From Phycisphaerae bacterium (GTDB lineage: Bacteria; Planctomycetota; Phycisphaerae; Phycisphaerales; SM1A02), in NCBI GenBank assembly GCA_002591705.1, contig PAAB01000047.1, positions 10,360 through 16,718 of the forward strand: 6,359 bases of DNA, written 5' to 3'. A program made the translations under genes and the position numbers. Of this stretch, positions 1-6,359 are shown one piece after another. Positions within the stretch are counted from its first letter, which is position 1; the number at the start of each line of letters is the position of its first letter. The notes under the pieces are model-generated. The model did no database searches. It saw only the letters and a list, made by a program, of their open reading frames with translations, and was not told the origin of the DNA.

Positions 1-1325
1 CCGTTTTGGGCCCGTTCGGCATCGACGATGCGATGCATGGGGATCGACGCATCGAGGGTTCTCGACGTAAGCAGCCGTGCCATCGAGGGATCGAAGCGGG
101 GCTCATCGGCCGGCGGCAGGTCCAGTGCGTAGACGTGGACCTGCGAGGTGCCGCGATCGAACAGATGAAGCTGGTTCGTATGATGATCCCAGTGCAAATC
201 GGCGAGATGTCCGAACCCGCCGGGGCCGTCTCCGCGCGAGAAGATGCTGGTCAGGCGAATGGGCGTCGCCCGCTGGTGGTCGAAGATCAGCACCGCGCGC
301 GCTTCCGGTTCCCAGACCACCAGGATGCGGTCGTCGAGATCGACGGTCGGACCGAAATGCGACTGGATGCCTCCGCGGGGCGCGCTCGTGGGGCGTGATT
401 CCATTCGTTGTCTGGTGTCCTCGTCGATCCAGTCGGGGTACTCGGCACCGAAGAACTGCACGCGATCCTCGAACGATTCGACCACGGCAAGCCGGGTGCC
501 GTCCGGGGTGATCGTCAGCGCGTCCGGGTAGTGGATGCGTCCCCGGCCTTCGCGGGGCTTGACCGAATGCATTCCCCATGCATTGAGGAGCGTTCCGTCC
601 GACCGGAATTCCTGGATTCGGTGGTTCAGCCGGTCGCTCACGAGAACCCGGTCCTCGATGCAGTGGATGTCCGACGGCTCCTGGAAGAGCCCGGGAAAAC
701 TGCCCCAGCTGCCCCACTGGGTGATCGGCTTTCCATCCCGGGTCAGGATCTGAATGCGATGGTTGTCGGTGTCGGCGACGACCAGACGATTCTCGGAATC
801 GATGTCGAGGCCCTGCGGTCTTCGAAAGAGGCCGGCCGCCTCGCCGCGGGATCCGAAGCTGTCCACGACCGTGCCGTCGAGATCCAGCACGACGATGCGG
901 TCGTTGCCGGTGTCGGCGACGAAGATGCGATCTTCGTGCATGATGATGCCGGTCGGCGTGCGCAAGGCGTCGTCGACCCCGAAGCTGCGCAGCGTCGTTC
1001 CATCGGGGTGCAGTTGGAGGATCCGGTTGCGGGCCGAGTCGGTGATGAGCAGCGTTCCATCCGGTCCGGTGGCGAGTCCGGCCGGTTCGCCGCAGTCGAT
1101 TGCGATCGGGCTCGAATCGGTGCGCCAATCGGCGATGCGGATGGCCGGTGGGTCCGACTCCAGGACCACCAGGCGGTCATCGGTGAGCCAGACGGCATCC
1201 ACCGGCGTCTGCAGATCGCCGATGTCGATCTGGTACCGGTCGAGGGTCCGGGGCGCCTGGGCGTGGGCAAGTGCCGGCCCCTGAAGTACCGCGAGCAGTC
1301 CGGCCAATGCTGTCGGACGAATCAT
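1..1325 (-). CDS. Secreted NHL-repeat beta-propeller protein (3' end beyond window)
   Basis: The frame opens at ATG 1325 and runs 441 codons to the window edge without a stop, so the C-terminus is missing. Residues 1-22 form a Sec-type signal peptide: MIRP, a hydrophobic stretch, then a likely cleavage site after ALAHA. NHL-type repeats follow at roughly residues 82-115, 124-157, 168-205 and 215-250, with weaker blades near 265-292 and 373-400. Typical repeat cores are VADTGNDRIVVLD (137-149) and VADTDNHRIQIL (183-194), linked by FGSRGEAAGLFRRPQGL-type connectors. NHL propellers usually bind protein, glycan or nucleic acid; some are enzymes, but I see no catalytic signature and assign no reaction. 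It should be periplasmic or extracellular. It starts 35 bases after the DUF1501 stop with a strong Shine-Dalgarno, so it is probably the third gene of that operon. The start is well supported by the RBS and the signal peptide placement. Confidence 0.9.
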   Translation of the reverse strand, partial: MIRPTALAGLLAVLQGPALAHAQAPRTLDRYQIDIGDLQTPVDAVWLTDDRLVVLESDPPAIRIADWRTDSSPIAIDCGEPAGLATGPDGTLLITDSARNRILQLHPDGTTLRSFGVDDALRTPTGIIMHEDRIFVADTGNDRIVVLDLDGTVVDSFGSRGEAAGLFRRPQGLDIDSENRLVVADTDNHRIQILTRDGKPITQWGSWGSFPGLFQEPSDIHCIEDRVLVSDRLNHRIQEFRSDGTLLNAWGMHSVKPREGRGRIHYPDALTITPDGTRLAVVESFEDRVQFFGAEYPDWIDEDTRQRMESRPTSAPRGGIQSHFGPTVDLDDRILVVWEPEARAVLIFDHQRATPIRLTSIFSRGDGPGGFGHLADLHWDHHTNQLHLFDRGTSQVHVYALDLPPADEPRFDPSMARLLTSRTLDASIPMHRIVDAERAQN

Positions 1326-1332
1326 GTCCAAT

Positions 1333-1339
1333 CCTCCCT
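1333..1339 (-). promoter_or_regulatory. Ribosome binding site of the NHL gene
   Basis: The minus strand reads AGGGAGG, a strong Shine-Dalgarno match, 7 bases before ATG 1325. It fixes the start of a gene whose stop lies outside the window. Confidence 0.8.
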
Positions 1340-1360
1340 GTGTCCGGATTGTAGAGGGGA

Positions 1361-2656
1361 TCAGGATGTTCGCAGGATCGAATCGGTCTTCCATCTGCCG
1401 CCGAGCACGCCGCTTGCGTCGGCGCCCATCCAATCCTCGATGACGGAGGCGTAGACGGTTCGGAAGTCGGTGTTGTGGATCAGGTCGCCGCCGTCGAGCC
1501 GGGTGAGGGACGGATGGGTTCCCAGCAGACCCGGTCGCACCATGTCCCCGATGACGTACATGGGGGCCGCGGTCCCGTGGTCCGTTCCCCCGGATCCGTT
1601 CTGCGCGACCCGCCGGCCGAACTCCGAGAAGACCATGGTCAGCACCCGGTCGGTGTTGCCCTGGGCCTTCAGATCCCGGTAGAAGGCGTTCAGTGCATTG
1701 CCCACCTGCTCGAGCAGCCGGGCGTGCTGTCCGGCCTGGTTGGCGTGGGTGTCGAATCCGCCGAGCGTGACGTAGTAGACCCGGGTCGGGAGCTCGGCCC
1801 GAATCATGGCGCCGACCATCCGAAGCTGACCGGCGAGATTTGAGTTGGGATAGGTGATCAGCGGTGACTTCGCGACGGCGCGGCGGACCTTGTCGGAGGA
1901 CACGCGCGCGTCCAGCGTCGTCCGTTTGAGAAACGCGCTCTGCGATCGCGACTCCTCGACCTCGTCGGAATGGGCGGTGCGTGCGATGTCTTCGTAGGGG
2001 CGTTCCAGATTGGGATCCATGTCGGTCCCCATCCATCGGAACAGCTCGGCCCGCTCGAAGCTCACGGGAAGCTGGGTGGCACCCTGCATCGCCAGCGGCG
2101 CCTGTCGGCCGATGGCGACGCCGGCTTCCGGGTTGGGCGTGCCGCCGCAGGTGTTGTCGAAGTACCGTCCGATCCATCCGTTGTTCTTGCCGTCCGGATC
2201 CGCCGAATGCCAGATGTCCATGGAGGAGAAGTGCGAGCGATTCGGATTCGGATAGCCCACCCCCTGGATGATGCCCGCCACACCTTCGTCCATGAGTTCC
2301 TTGAATCCGCTCATCGCGGGATTGAGTCCGATCCCGTCGGCACCGTCGATCGACAGTGCGCCGTTGTTTCGTCCCGGGGCGGCAATGCCCAACTGCGGAC
2401 GAAGGCGGTAGTAGTCCGCACTGCCGTAGGGGACGACCGTGTTGAGTCCGTCGTTGCCACCGCCCAGCTGCACCACGACGAGGACCCGGTCCTCCGGAAC
2501 GCCCGCGCGGGACGAGACCATGGATCCCACCGGGAGCATGACGCCCCGGGCGGATTGCTCGATGAACAGGGGAGTGGTCGCGGCCAGTGATGCCAGCGTC
2601 ACACCCTGCTGCAGGAAGAGGCGTCGACTCCAAGGATGTTCATGGTGTGTGGTCAT
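1361..2656 (-). CDS. DUF1501 family protein, Tat-exported
   Basis: A 431-residue protein of the DUF1501 family (PF07394), which has been related to the alkaline phosphatase/sulfatase fold; its biochemical role is not established. The N-terminus has a twin-arginine signal, SRRLFLQ (residues 10-16), followed by a hydrophobic stretch ending near residue 38, so it is probably exported folded through Tat. Family hallmarks in order are QLGGGNDGLNTV (63-74), YPNPNRSHFSSMDIWH (135-150), GGFDTHANQ (299-307), SEFGRR (344-349), GTDHG (357-361) and DFR (397-399). The length is normal and the gene looks intact, ending in TGA. The same frame is open upstream to 2791, but that extension is low-complexity Ser/Thr/Pro and would overlap DUF1800 by 113 bases. 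ATG 2656 has its own RBS and puts the Tat motif at the usual place. It lies 22 bases after DUF1800 and 35 bases before the NHL gene. Confidence 0.95.
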   Translation of the reverse strand: MTTHHEHPWSRRLFLQQGVTLASLAATTPLFIEQSARGVMLPVGSMVSSRAGVPEDRVLVVVQLGGGNDGLNTVVPYGSADYYRLRPQLGIAAPGRNNGALSIDGADGIGLNPAMSGFKELMDEGVAGIIQGVGYPNPNRSHFSSMDIWHSADPDGKNNGWIGRYFDNTCGGTPNPEAGVAIGRQAPLAMQGATQLPVSFERAELFRWMGTDMDPNLERPYEDIARTAHSDEVEESRSQSAFLKRTTLDARVSSDKVRRAVAKSPLITYPNSNLAGQLRMVGAMIRAELPTRVYYVTLGGFDTHANQAGQHARLLEQVGNALNAFYRDLKAQGNTDRVLTMVFSEFGRRVAQNGSGGTDHGTAAPMYVIGDMVRPGLLGTHPSLTRLDGGDLIHNTDFRTVYASVIEDWMGADASGVLGGRWKTDSILRTS

Positions 2657-2662
2657 GCATGG

Positions 2663-2667
2663 TCCTT
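2663..2667 (-). promoter_or_regulatory. Ribosome binding site of the DUF1501 gene
   Basis: AAGGA on the minus strand sits 6 bases before ATG 2656, inside the 22-base gap after the DUF1800 stop. It supports this start over the in-frame start at 2791. Confidence 0.7.
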
Positions 2668-2678
2668 GCCGCAATGGG

Positions 2679-4178
2679 TCAGCAGAGCTGGTACTCGGGG
2701 GCCGCGGTGATGAGAGCGAGCAGGTTGATGAGGGTCGGCTCGTCGAGTCGTCCGCCGCGTTGGTTGACGTAGTCCACCCACTGCTGCACACGATCCTCGT
2801 CCGGGGGCACGGAATGGGCGAATCGAAGGAGGTACACCACGCCGTCCCGGACGGTGTCGCGGCCGCTCATGCCTTCGAGATGCTGCACGAGGTGCCGTGC
2901 GGAGTAGTTCGTGGATCCCGCGTCCCACGGGTTCGTCCGCTCGTCCCGACCGGTCAGCAGGTAGAGGGAGATGTTCTGCCGAATGAAGAGCGTGGAGGTG
3001 TTGATCCACTTGCGGCCGCCCTCCCAGCCCTTGACGGAAGGAGGGTTCATGAGACTCTGGCCCATGTATCCGCAGGAGGTGTTCAGCGTGCGAAGATCGC
3101 GGGCGGGCGTCCGCAGCGAGCGGATGGCCTGGACGATCAGCTGGGTGGGACTCTTGATGCAGGCTCCGATGTTCTCGGAGTCGTAGAAGTGCTCCGAAAG
3201 CAGGAGCTGCCTGAGCATGGGACGTAGTTCCCAGTTCGATCGGGCAAGGGTCTGGGACAGTTTGAGAATGACTGCGTCCTGGGATCTGGTGAATGCTCCC
3301 GGTGCGTCGTTCACGAAGTAGCGATAGAGCTTCTCGGTGATGAATCGGGCCGAACCGGGACGGCTGAAGATCAGTTCGACGAAGTCGTCGCCGTCCCAGT
3401 TGCCGCTGCGGCCGAAGATCGTCTTTGCGTCGTCGTCATGGGTGCGGCGGTTGAACCGGAAGACATCGTCCTGAAAGGTGTATCCGGTCAGGGCCCGCGC
3501 GCCCTCCTTGATGTCCCGTTCGGTGTAGCCGCGTCCTTCACCGAGGGTGAAGAGCTCCATGAGTTCACGGGCCAGATTCTCGTTCGGACTCCGCCGGTTG
3601 TTCTGGTTGTTGTTGAGGTACTTGATCATCGCGGGGTCGCGGATGATTCCGCGGACGAGATCGTTCTTGAAGTTTCCGGCGGCGTGATTTCGGAACAGCT
3701 GGTTCTGCAGGAACATGTGGTAGCTGTCCTCGACGGGACGGTAGGCCGTTGCGAAGTGTCCGTGCCAGAAGAGCACCAGCTTCTCGAGCATCGGAGTGGG
3801 GGTTTCGATCATCCGCTGGAGCCACCAGTCCTGGATCTGCGTCAGCTGCCGGCGGTCCGCCCGCTGGCGCTGCTGACGCTGCTGGCGATAGCGTTCGATC
3901 GCGGCCTCGTCGCCGGTCCGTCGTGCCCGCTGGAACTCGTTCCGCTCCTCTTCGGTGCGGGGACGCATGATCGTGGCGTCGAATCGATCCGCCCGGATCG
4001 GATCCTCTCCGCTGCGTTCAAAGTCCAGGAGGTGGTCGACCGCGTCCTCCGGTCCCATGTCGCGCAATGCGAGCACCTGGCTGGGCTGCCCTCCGAATCC
4101 CGCCCGGTTCAGAAGATGCTGTGCCTTCCAGTAGTCGAACGATCGTTGATTGATCTTCTTCAGGGAGGTCGTGGCCAT
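2679..4178 (-). CDS. DUF1800 family protein
   Basis: A 499-residue protein of the DUF1800 family (PF08811), function not established. Hallmarks are HLLNRAGFGG (21-30), LFWHGHFAT (136-144), the core NENLARELMELFTLGEG (199-215) followed by DIKEGARALTGYTF (222-235), PSVKGWEGGRKWI (380-392), and a C-terminal LLALITAAPEYQLC (486-499) that matches the usual PEFQL-like end. Residues about 73-112 form a charged, Arg/Gln/Glu-rich stretch, probably helical or coiled coil, between the N-terminal motif and the WHGHF block. No signal peptide or membrane helix is visible, in contrast to the Tat signal of the next gene. A frame-consistent TTG at 4199 adds only seven residues; ATG 4178, with GGAG 7 bases upstream, is preferred. 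The DUF1501 gene begins 22 bases downstream, which fits co-transcription. DUF1800 and DUF1501 are frequent neighbours in bacterial genomes. Confidence 0.95.
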   Translation of the reverse strand: MATTSLKKINQRSFDYWKAQHLLNRAGFGGQPSQVLALRDMGPEDAVDHLLDFERSGEDPIRADRFDATIMRPRTEEERNEFQRARRTGDEAAIERYRQQRQQRQRADRRQLTQIQDWWLQRMIETPTPMLEKLVLFWHGHFATAYRPVEDSYHMFLQNQLFRNHAAGNFKNDLVRGIIRDPAMIKYLNNNQNNRRSPNENLARELMELFTLGEGRGYTERDIKEGARALTGYTFQDDVFRFNRRTHDDDAKTIFGRSGNWDGDDFVELIFSRPGSARFITEKLYRYFVNDAPGAFTRSQDAVILKLSQTLARSNWELRPMLRQLLLSEHFYDSENIGACIKSPTQLIVQAIRSLRTPARDLRTLNTSCGYMGQSLMNPPSVKGWEGGRKWINTSTLFIRQNISLYLLTGRDERTNPWDAGSTNYSARHLVQHLEGMSGRDTVRDGVVYLLRFAHSVPPDEDRVQQWVDYVNQRGGRLDEPTLINLLALITAAPEYQLC

Positions 4179-4185
4179 GGGTCGG

Positions 4186-4189
4186 CTCC
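4186..4189 (-). promoter_or_regulatory. Ribosome binding site of the DUF1800 gene
   Basis: GGAG on the minus strand lies 7 bases before ATG 4178. It decides between this start and the upstream TTG at 4199, because the site falls inside the longer version's first codons. Confidence 0.6.
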
Positions 4190-4202
4190 GATGCGGCAAT
4201 CG

Positions 4203-4220
4203 GTTCTACGACGTCGGAAC
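4203..4220. repeat. Imperfect palindrome in the DUF1800 leader
   Basis: The perfect 8-base palindrome CGACGTCG (4209-4216) is flanked by GTTC (4203-4206) and GAAC (4217-4220), with two unpaired bases (TA, 4207-4208) on one side. It lies between the candidate -10 box and the RBS of DUF1800, so it could be an operator half-site pair or a leader hairpin. In GC-rich DNA an element this size can arise by chance. Confidence 0.3.
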
Positions 4221-4233
4221 GCGTCGCATCCCC

Positions 4234-4261
4234 ATTATGCGTTCAGAGTCGAAGGTGTGGA
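4234..4261 (-). promoter_or_regulatory. Candidate sigma70-like promoter for DUF1800-DUF1501-NHL
   Basis: On the minus strand, CATAAT (4234-4239, 5/6 to TATAAT) is preceded by TCCACA (4256-4261, 4/6 to TTGACA) with a 16-base spacer. Transcription would start near 4227, giving a leader of about 50 bases before ATG 4178. This is the only AT-rich -10-like box I noticed in the 133-base gap after the ATPase. Planctomycete promoters are poorly conserved, so this is tentative. Confidence 0.35.
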
Positions 4262-4311
4262 GCGGAATCTGCTTCGAAGAGGTGGAAGAACCGCTTCAGG
4301 ACGGCTTCTGC

Positions 4312-6359
4312 TCACGATTCGGACCTTCGGACCAGCCATCGCAGTCGAAGCGCGTTGCCGATCACGGTCACGTCGCTGAGGCCCATGGCGGCGGCCGCGA
4401 AGAGCGGCCCCCACGGGCCGAGCAGTCCGAATGCGGCAAGCGGGATCATGGACGTGTTGTAGAAGAAGGCGAAGAAGAGGTTCTGCTTGATGGTCCGAAG
4501 GGTCATCCGTGCGAGGCGGATCGAACCCGGGATGGCCGTCACCTGGCTTCCGGGGATGACGATCGAGGCGGTCTCGATCGCGATGTTCGTTCCGGAGCCA
4601 AGGGAGATCCCGACATCGGCCATGGCGAGGGCGGCGGCGTCGTTGATGCCGTCACCGACCATGATCGTGCGGCCGTGCAGGTCACGGAGGAAGCTCGACT
4701 TCGACTCGGGGGTCTGCTCGGCGTGCGCCATCGACGCGGGAATGCCCACCTGTCGGGCGACCTGTTCGACCACCCCGGTCCGGTCTCCGGACAGCATGTG
4801 GACTTCCACGCCGAGCCCATGCAGCATTCGAACGGCTTCGTGGGCCTCGGGGCGAAGGGTGTCGGCGATGGTGATCCGACCGGCGGGAACGTCGTCGATG
4901 GTGATTTGGCAGGTCGCGGTCGCATCACGGCCGATGACGATCCGTCGTCCCTCGACCACGCCGGACACGCCCTGGCCGGACGTGGCCTGGAACTGGTCGA
5001 CGGCGGGGATGTCGAGTCCGTGCTCCTTCGCCCGCATGACGATGGCGTGCGCCAGGGGGTGTTCGCTCGGTGATTCGACCGCGGCGGCGAGGCGCAGCAG
5101 TTCGTTGGCATCGAACTCGGGGACGACGGATTCGATGCCGGTCACTCCGGGACGCCCCTCGGTGAGGGTTCCCGTCTTGTCGAAGACCACCGTGGCCGCC
5201 TTGCCCGCGATTTCCAGCGCGCCGGCCGACTTCACAAGGATGCCCATGCGGCTTCCTTCGGCGGCGCCGACCATGATGGCCATGGGGGTTGCCAGCCCCA
5301 GCGCGTATGGGCACGAGATGACCAGCGCCGCCACCAAGGCGATCAGTCCCTCCTGGAACACGCCCCAGTCGTTCTGGGTGACGGCGACGATCGACCAGCC
5401 GGTCAGCGTGCACAGGGCAATCCCGAGCACGATGGGCACGAAGACGGAACTCACCTTGTCCGCGAGCCGCTGGATCTCCGTCTTCGACGCCATGGCGTTG
5501 GTGACCAGCTCCGCGATGCGGGACACGGTGGTGTTGCGTCCGTCCACGCTGGCTTCGATCAGCAGGTGGCCGGTGGTGTTCATGCTGCCGGCGATCACCT
5601 GGTCACCGACGGTGCGGACGATGGGGATGGATTCACCGGTGACGACGGATTCATCGAGATCGGATTCGCCCTCCATGACGATGCCGTCGATCGGAACCCG
5701 CGATCCGGGACGGATCACCAGCCGGTCGCCGGGCTGCACATCGGCGCTGGCAATGAGTGCCGTGGCGCCGTCCTCCGCCTGGCGCTCGGCGGTCTCGGGC
5801 TGAAGCTCCAGCAGATCGCGTACGGCCGATCCGGCCTGGGCCGACGACCTCGCTTCCAGCCAGTGCCCCAGGCTGATCACCCCGAAGAGGGCGGCCGCTT
5901 CCGTGAAGTACATCATCTGGTCGCCGTGATTGCCCGTCAGCATGAGGATCATCAGCACCAGGGAATAGACGTAGGCGGTGGTCGCTCCGATCGAGACCAG
6001 GGTGTCCATGTTGGTGGTTCGGTTGCGGGCCGCGTGCCAGGCGGACGAGTAGAAGCCGCTGCCGACCAGCACCATGACCAGCGTGCCCAGGGTCAGCTGG
6101 ATCCACTTGATGAACTCCCCGTCGACCGTCCAGTGGAGGACGAACATGGGGATCCAGATGCCCATGCCGATGACGGCCCGCCGACGCCACTGCCGTTCGT
6201 GCGTCAGTTGTCGCTGCTCGAGATCGCTGCGGAGTTCGGACGGAGTCTGACGCAACGTCAACGGAGCCGCTTCGAAGCCGGCGGCGGTGACCGTCGTGAT
6301 CAGGGCATCGACCTGCAGGCCGGTGCCCCGGATCGTGGCCCGACCCTGGGTCAGGCTGA
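4312..6359 (-). CDS. Heavy-metal P1B-type ATPase with variant CPY metal-site motif (5' end beyond window)
   Basis: At least 681 codons are visible; the frame is open to the window edge, so the start is missing. Numbering is from the first complete codon. Residues 1-32 are the second half of an HMA metal-binding domain (RATIRGTGL, then a helix ending AAGFEA); its CXXC loop would lie outside. Eight membrane helices follow, near 61-78, 86-106, 117-140, 149-168, 305-328, 337-362, 625-645 and 650-670. The actuator has TGES (240-243), the P-domain DKTGT (393-397) and GDGIND (568-573), and the N-domain HP (433-434) and GQG (461-463), so the catalytic cycle looks intact. The overall sequence, including YN at 633-634, is closest to Cu+-exporting P1B-1 pumps. 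However, the metal motif is CPY (349-351) instead of CPC, and the last helix has M658-xx-S661-D662 instead of MxxSS. Substrate is therefore uncertain and I give no symbol. The N-domain also looks short. The DUF1800 gene begins 133 bases downstream. Confidence 0.93.
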   Translation of the reverse strand, partial: SLTQGRATIRGTGLQVDALITTVTAAGFEAAPLTLRQTPSELRSDLEQRQLTHERQWRRRAVIGMGIWIPMFVLHWTVDGEFIKWIQLTLGTLVMVLVGSGFYSSAWHAARNRTTNMDTLVSIGATTAYVYSLVLMILMLTGNHGDQMMYFTEAAALFGVISLGHWLEARSSAQAGSAVRDLLELQPETAERQAEDGATALIASADVQPGDRLVIRPGSRVPIDGIVMEGESDLDESVVTGESIPIVRTVGDQVIAGSMNTTGHLLIEASVDGRNTTVSRIAELVTNAMASKTEIQRLADKVSSVFVPIVLGIALCTLTGWSIVAVTQNDWGVFQEGLIALVAALVISCPYALGLATPMAIMVGAAEGSRMGILVKSAGALEIAGKAATVVFDKTGTLTEGRPGVTGIESVVPEFDANELLRLAAAVESPSEHPLAHAIVMRAKEHGLDIPAVDQFQATSGQGVSGVVEGRRIVIGRDATATCQITIDDVPAGRITIADTLRPEAHEAVRMLHGLGVEVHMLSGDRTGVVEQVARQVGIPASMAHAEQTPESKSSFLRDLHGRTIMVGDGINDAAALAMADVGISLGSGTNIAIETASIVIPGSQVTAIPGSIRLARMTLRTIKQNLFFAFFYNTSMIPLAAFGLLGPWGPLFAAAAMGLSDVTVIGNALRLRWLVRRSES

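Noticed and set aside
103..1128. Minus-strand open frame of 341 codons
   Set aside because: It is off-frame within the NHL gene, with Arg/Pro/His-rich low-complexity sequence, no RBS and no recognisable domain.
1348..1353. TACAAT box upstream of the NHL gene as its own promoter
   Set aside because: It matches a -10 box 5/6, but the hexamer at the -35 distance (CCTGCG) is poor, and the 35-base gap after DUF1501 is better explained by co-transcription.
408..1454. Plus-strand open frame of 348 codons
   Set aside because: It is antisense to the NHL gene and runs into the DUF1501 3' end. It is rich in Asp, Val and Arg with no family motif, as expected from the complement of GC-rich codons.
2657..2791. 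Longer DUF1501 start at 2791
   Set aside because: The 45 extra residues are Ser/Thr/Pro-rich noise read over the DUF1800 3' end, and they would place the Tat motif about 55 residues from the N-terminus.
4288..4308. Possible intrinsic terminator after the ATPase
   Set aside because: The hairpin has only six base pairs with one bulge and an 8-base loop, and no T-run follows on the minus strand.
4487..5803. Plus-strand open frame of 438 codons opposite the ATPase
   Set aside because: It is antisense to a well-supported P1B ATPase, and its Ser/Pro/Met-rich content shows no domain.
6259..6261. TTG at 6261 as the ATPase start
   Set aside because: The frame upstream encodes a recognisable C-terminal half of an HMA domain up to the window edge, so the gene continues beyond it.
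1..6359. CRISPR array, tRNA, rRNA, insertion sequence or integration site
   Set aside because: No direct-repeat arrays, RNA gene motifs, transposase genes or terminal inverted repeats were seen; four genes fill nearly the whole window.

Overview
The window carries four genes, all on the minus strand. They read right to left as: a heavy-metal P1B-type ATPase (5' end outside the window), a DUF1800 protein, a Tat-exported DUF1501 protein, and a secreted NHL-repeat beta-propeller protein (3' end outside the window). The DNA is clearly GC-rich. A DUF1800/DUF1501 pair beside a secreted NHL protein, together with the general sequence style, suggests an environmental Gram-negative bacterium. Planctomycetota, perhaps a Phycisphaerae-like lineage, is my best guess. 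This is an inference from gene content; there is no rRNA or other phylogenetic marker here.

Layout. Positions 4312-6359 encode the ATPase. It enters the window inside a heavy-metal-associated (HMA) domain and ends in a normal stop. Positions 4179-4311 are a 133-base gap with a plausible sigma70-like promoter and an imperfect palindrome. Positions 2679-4178 encode DUF1800, 1361-2656 encode DUF1501, and 1-1325 encode the NHL protein. The last three are separated by only 22 and 35 bases, each has a good Shine-Dalgarno sequence, and they almost certainly form one operon. The NHL gene has no stop inside the window, so it is easily missed by methods that need closed ORFs. The long open frames elsewhere in 1-1454, on both strands, are GC-driven shadows of it.

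How the genes may work together. DUF1501 has a twin-arginine signal and the NHL protein has a Sec-type signal, so two of the three operon products should act outside the cytoplasm. DUF1800 and DUF1501 proteins recur as neighbours in many genomes, but I know of no firmly established biochemical role for the pair. The NHL propeller could be a binding or scaffold partner. The ATPase is probably a separate unit.

The most notable observation is in the ATPase. Its membrane metal site departs from the copper-ATPase pattern at two places: CPC is CPY in the fourth core helix, and MxxSS is MxxSD in the last helix. The phosphorylation machinery is intact. This points to an active pump with altered metal coordination or specificity rather than a dead gene.
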